A DNA stretch of 64,000 nucleotides, taken from Actibacterium mucosum KCTC 23349 (GTDB lineage Bacteria; Pseudomonadota; Alphaproteobacteria; Rhodobacterales; Rhodobacteraceae). The DNA lies in assembly GCF_000647975.1 (NCBI RefSeq), contig NZ_JFKE01000003.1, forward strand, positions 382,206 through 446,205, given 5' to 3'. Below the pieces are notes generated by a model. That model searched no databases. It saw only the letters and a list, made by a program, of their open reading frames with translations, and was not told the DNA's origin. A program made the position numbers and the translations under genes. Shown here piece after piece: positions 61,906 through 64,000 of this stretch (position 1 is its first letter; every line of letters begins with the position of its first letter).

Positions 61906-62717
61906 TGTGCCAACTCTCGACTGCGATTGGCCGCGGCTGCCATGGCGCGCGCCATCAGCGGGGGCAAGCCGGAATTGCCATCCATCAACACGTCAAGCGC
62001 AGCAGCAGTCGTGCCACCCGGCGACGTGACGTTAACCCGCAGCTGCGCCGGATCTTCGCCGGCTTCTTCTGCAAGCGCACCCGCGCCGCCGACCGTGGCT
62101 TTGGCCAACTGCATCGCCAGATCTTCCGACAAGCCCAGTGCCTGACCAGCTGCGGCCATCGCCTCGATCAAATGGAACACGTAAGCTGGGCCCGAGCCAG
62201 ACAGCGCCGTAACGGCATCCATCTGCGCCTCGCTTTGCAGGCGCACCACCTGACCAACGGCTGACAGCAGCCCTTGTGCCGTGTCCAGCATAGCGTCAGT
62301 GGCGTTTGCATTGCCGATAATCGCGGTGATCCCTTTTGCAATCGCGGCGGGCGTGTTGGGCATGGCGCGAATAACCGGCGTATCTCCGCCCAGCACCTGT
62401 TCATAGAAGTGGATCGGCGTACCTGCAGCGACCGACACGAACAAGCTGTCACCATTGCCCATCGGGGCCAGTTGCGGCAGCGCCTCGGCCATCATCTGCG
62501 GCTTCACGGCCACCAGAACCACCGCCGGGTCGGCGGGCAGTCCGGTGTTAAGGTGCAACCCGTCAAGCGATTGAAGCCAGTCAGACGGATAGGGATCCTG
62601 CACCCAGACACTGCTGGTTGGCAGTCCGCCTGCCAGCCATCCTTGCAACATGGCCGAGCCCATTTTGCCGCAACCCTGCAAGACAAGGCCGCGCGCCGCC
62701 AATGCTTGAATATCCAT
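61902..62717 (-). CDS. proC: pyrroline-5-carboxylate reductase
   Basis: 271 residues. N-terminal Rossmann fold LVLQGCGKMGSAMLQGWLAG, VVLVAVKPQMMAEAL, and the conserved IRAMPNTPAAIAKGITAI; the C-terminal AVTALSGSGPAYVFHLIEAM and VTSPGGTTAAAL form the dimer and substrate site. It completes proline synthesis with NAD(P)H. It heads a coupled proC-csaA-dehydrogenase operon, with the YbjN-like gene 72 bases upstream. Confidence 0.95.
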   Translation of the reverse strand: MDIQALAARGLVLQGCGKMGSAMLQGWLAGGLPTSSVWVQDPYPSDWLQSLDGLHLNTGLPADPAVVLVAVKPQMMAEALPQLAPMGNGDSLFVSVAAGTPIHFYEQVLGGDTPVIRAMPNTPAAIAKGITAIIGNANATDAMLDTAQGLLSAVGQVVRLQSEAQMDAVTALSGSGPAYVFHLIEAMAAAGQALGLSEDLAMQLAKATVGGAGALAEEAGEDPAQLRVNVTSPGGTTAAALDVLMDGNSGLPPLMARAMAAAANRSRELAQ

Positions 62718-62789
62718 GAAATCTCTCCCGCTTTGGGCGCAGCCTAGAACTCGCTGCGCCCCACCGCAATGGGAGAGTTGCGGTGCCGT

Positions 62790-63293
62790 TTATGCCCGGC
62801 CGTAGGCCTCGTCCATGGCGATCCGCATCGCTTCTTCCGGCGACTGATCGGCCCATGAGACCAGCTGAAACGCGGGGTAGAACCTCTCGGATGCGGCCAC
62901 GGCGGTGCCGATCATCCGGTCGATCTGGTCGAGGCTGGCAAACTGGCCGCCCGACAGGACCAGACCATAACGATAGACCATCAGACGCTGCGCATTCCAA
63001 TGGCTGAACGCGCCGGCCCAGCACTTGTCGTTGGCCAGGTTCAGGGCTTCGTAAAGTGGCGGCATCTTGTCGGCGGGTGGGTCCATTTCGAAGGTGCAGA
63101 TCAGACGCAGTGTCTCGTCATAGCCCGACCAGGCCAGGGTGATCGAATAGGTGCGCCACTGACCCTCCACCGCCATGGCGATCTGGTCGTCCGCCACTCG
63201 GTCGAAGTCCCACTCGTGATGCTCGGCAATGTGTTCAACAATGTCGATTGGATGCAAATCTTCGGTCTGAAGAAATTCTTCGGATAGCGACAT
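62790..63293 (-). CDS. YbjN-domain protein
   Basis: 167 residues from ATG 63293 (MSLSEEFLQTEDLHPIDIVE), preceded by AGAGAGGCCGGGC. The DUF1790/YbjN fold (type III secretion chaperone-like) shows in HEWDFDRVADDQIAMAVEGQ, LRLICTFEMDPPADKMPPLY and ALNLANDKCWAGAFSHWNAQ. E. coli YbjN affects motility and stress but its biochemistry is unknown. It sits directly upstream of proC on the same strand. Confidence 0.88.
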   Translation of the reverse strand: MSLSEEFLQTEDLHPIDIVEHIAEHHEWDFDRVADDQIAMAVEGQWRTYSITLAWSGYDETLRLICTFEMDPPADKMPPLYEALNLANDKCWAGAFSHWNAQRLMVYRYGLVLSGGQFASLDQIDRMIGTAVAASERFYPAFQLVSWADQSPEEAMRIAMDEAYGRA

Positions 63294-63429
63294 GCCCGGC
63301 CTCTCTGTTGTTTGATTTTTGTGGGTGGCAGCCCACAAAAACTAGGTGCCTGCTCTAGAAACGGCGGCAATGCCCGCTGTCCCTACAACATATGGTGGGC
63401 ACAAAGATTCCGGCTGTAAAGCAAAATTT

Positions 63430-63458
63430 TGTGGATATCCGCAAGAAGTTGTGGATAG
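63430..63458 (-). promoter_or_regulatory. two DnaA-box-like sites 20 bases apart
   Basis: On the minus strand ATATCCACA (63430-63438) and CTATCCACA (63450-63458) each match the DnaA box TTATCCACA at eight of nine positions or keep its TATCCACA core. Both have the same orientation and a 20-base register. Confidence 0.4.
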
Positions 63459-63557
63459 ATCGAGATATACCCCAATTGGTCGTAAAACCGTCATCTTGGG
63501 AAAGAAGGAAGACGCCGCAGCACGCCACATGGTGCGCTGACCGGAAAGCTCTTCACC

Positions 63558-63577
63558 CGCGGCAATATCCGCGTTTT
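63558..63577 (+). terminator. short hairpin followed by TTTT
   Basis: CGCGG-CAATAT-CCGCG and TTTT read on the plus strand. No plus-strand gene precedes it, so if functional it would end an untranslated RNA starting within the preceding 200 bases. Confidence 0.35.
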
Positions 63578-63695
63578 CAGGGTTGCATATTGGCTATGAT
63601 GCCGAGGCTTCGGCATGCCGTCGAGAGGGTGCGTGGTTTGGCAGCTCAAAGCCACCGGTCGCGCGCCACCAACAGACCAACATGGCCGAACATCG

Positions 63696-64000
63696 TCAGG
63701 ATACCGGCAACCCGACTTCCCGCAGCGCCTCTTCGGTTTTCAAAACAAAGTCCGTACCAAGATAGGCGTCGCCCCCATCGCCGGCCAGATACCCCAACGC
63801 CTGCGCGATCCATTCCACCGGCTTATGCACCCCCGGGTCCAGCTGGCTCACAGGATTGATGCCTGACGCGCGAATTTGAACTTGCATCTCGGTTGCCACC
63901 GTACCCGGGCTCAGACCCATCACACGAATTCCCTTCTCGCGCAGTTCTTTGTCGGCGCATCTGGTCAGCGACAAGAGACCGGCCTTGGTGGCGCAGTAAT
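63696..64000 (-). CDS. SDR-family oxidoreductase, 5' part outside window
   Basis: The reading frame is open through the right edge, so this is the C-terminal 101 residues only. The first visible residues are YCATKAGLLSLTR, the catalytic Tyr-x3-Lys of short-chain dehydrogenases, followed by DKELREKGIRVMGLSPGTVA (the PG motif after the cofactor loop). The C-terminus has LAGDGGDAYLGTDFVLKTEE. NAD(P)-dependent oxidoreductase; substrate unknown. An internal TTG at 63974 is not the start. Confidence 0.9.
   Translation of the reverse strand, partial: YCATKAGLLSLTRCADKELREKGIRVMGLSPGTVATEMQVQIRASGINPVSQLDPGVHKPVEWIAQALGYLAGDGGDAYLGTDFVLKTEEALREVGLPVS

Larger units (their letters stand above)
63294..63695. 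other. gene-free region with hairpins and DnaA-box-like sites
   Basis: 402 bases without a convincing gene. Frames present on both strands are short and unrecognised. Contents: TTTTTGTGGG-TGGCAG-CCCACAAAAA (63316-63341), two TGTGGATA sites, CGCGG-CAATAT-CCGCG-TTTT (63558-63577) and ATGCCGA-GGCT-TCGGCAT (63599-63616). Confidence 0.5.

Noticed and set aside
63346-63540. Frames of about 60 residues on both strands in the spacer before the SDR gene
   Set aside because: No ribosome-binding site and no recognisable family; the region has hairpins and DnaA-box-like sites instead.
1-64000. tRNA, rRNA, tmRNA, insertion sequences and prophage genes
   Set aside because: I looked for conserved T-loop and transposase/integrase motifs on both strands and saw none.

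Overview
The window reads as chromosomal DNA of an alphaproteobacterium, most likely a Roseobacter-group member of the Rhodobacteraceae. The support is high-GC codon use, a GcrA cell-cycle regulator, DUF1467 and DUF6455 family proteins, an Anbu/alpha-E/transglutaminase cluster, and the mixture of Lrp-paired amino-acid dehydrogenase, propionyl-CoA pathway proteins and DUF1501/DUF1800 pair. No rRNA, tRNA, CRISPR array, transposase or integrase was found. About 72 protein genes are supported, two of them cut by the window ends (alpha-E protein on the left, SDR oxidoreductase on the right).

Layout. 1-2.2 kb: the alpha-E / transglutaminase / Anbu peptidase cluster. 2.2-7.7 kb: FAD amino-acid oxidoreductase, small membrane proteins, hydrolase, cytochrome b561-like protein, an orphan Phd antitoxin, a tiny lipoprotein, then an AT-rich two-gene Panacea-type module. 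7.7-16.5 kb: lepA, a strain-specific small membrane gene, a divergent Lrp / amino-acid dehydrogenase pair, low-Mr phosphatase, sirtuin, PCu(A)C copper chaperone and rpmB. 16.5-22.2 kb: meaB, hrpB, argF-argD. 22.5-25.8 kb: gcrA between an orphan ABC-2 permease and an ABC ATPase-permease pair. 25.9-34.2 kb: MFS carrier, AsmA protein, an 11-residue-repeat pentapeptide membrane protein, rimO and an AT-rich PD-(D/E)XK-type protein. 34.2-43.7 kb: a TetR/DUF1772 divergent pair with a palindromic operator, methyltransferase pair, M48 lipoprotein, histone-deacetylase-like hydrolase, LysR regulator, nitroreductase, CysZ-like protein, methylmalonyl-CoA epimerase. 43.8-54.8 kb: orphan response regulator, GNAT enzyme, secreted DUF1501/DUF1800 pair, aspS, pabB/pabC-like pair, cyclopropane synthase, GT87-like protein. 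54.8-64 kb: carB, glycosyltransferase, HTH protein, tdk, and the hydroxyacid dehydrogenase / csaA / proC / YbjN series.

Most genes are core metabolism and translation in short operons with 1-4 base stop/start overlaps. Arginine and pyrimidine synthesis are represented by argF, argD and carB, proline by proC, folate by pabB and its class IV aminotransferase partner, and propionyl-CoA catabolism by meaB and the epimerase, which are not adjacent. Three AT-rich insertions stand out from the GC-rich background: 6.4-7.7 kb (Panacea pair), 9.7-10.2 kb (small membrane gene) and 32.1-33.5 kb (nuclease-like protein). A 21-base GC-rich hairpin motif occurs beside the first two. The best candidates for something undescribed are the Panacea partner gene at 6929-7660, the nuclease-like gene at 32072-33403, and a strong hairpin that would cover the ribosome-binding site of the GNAT gene at 45260.
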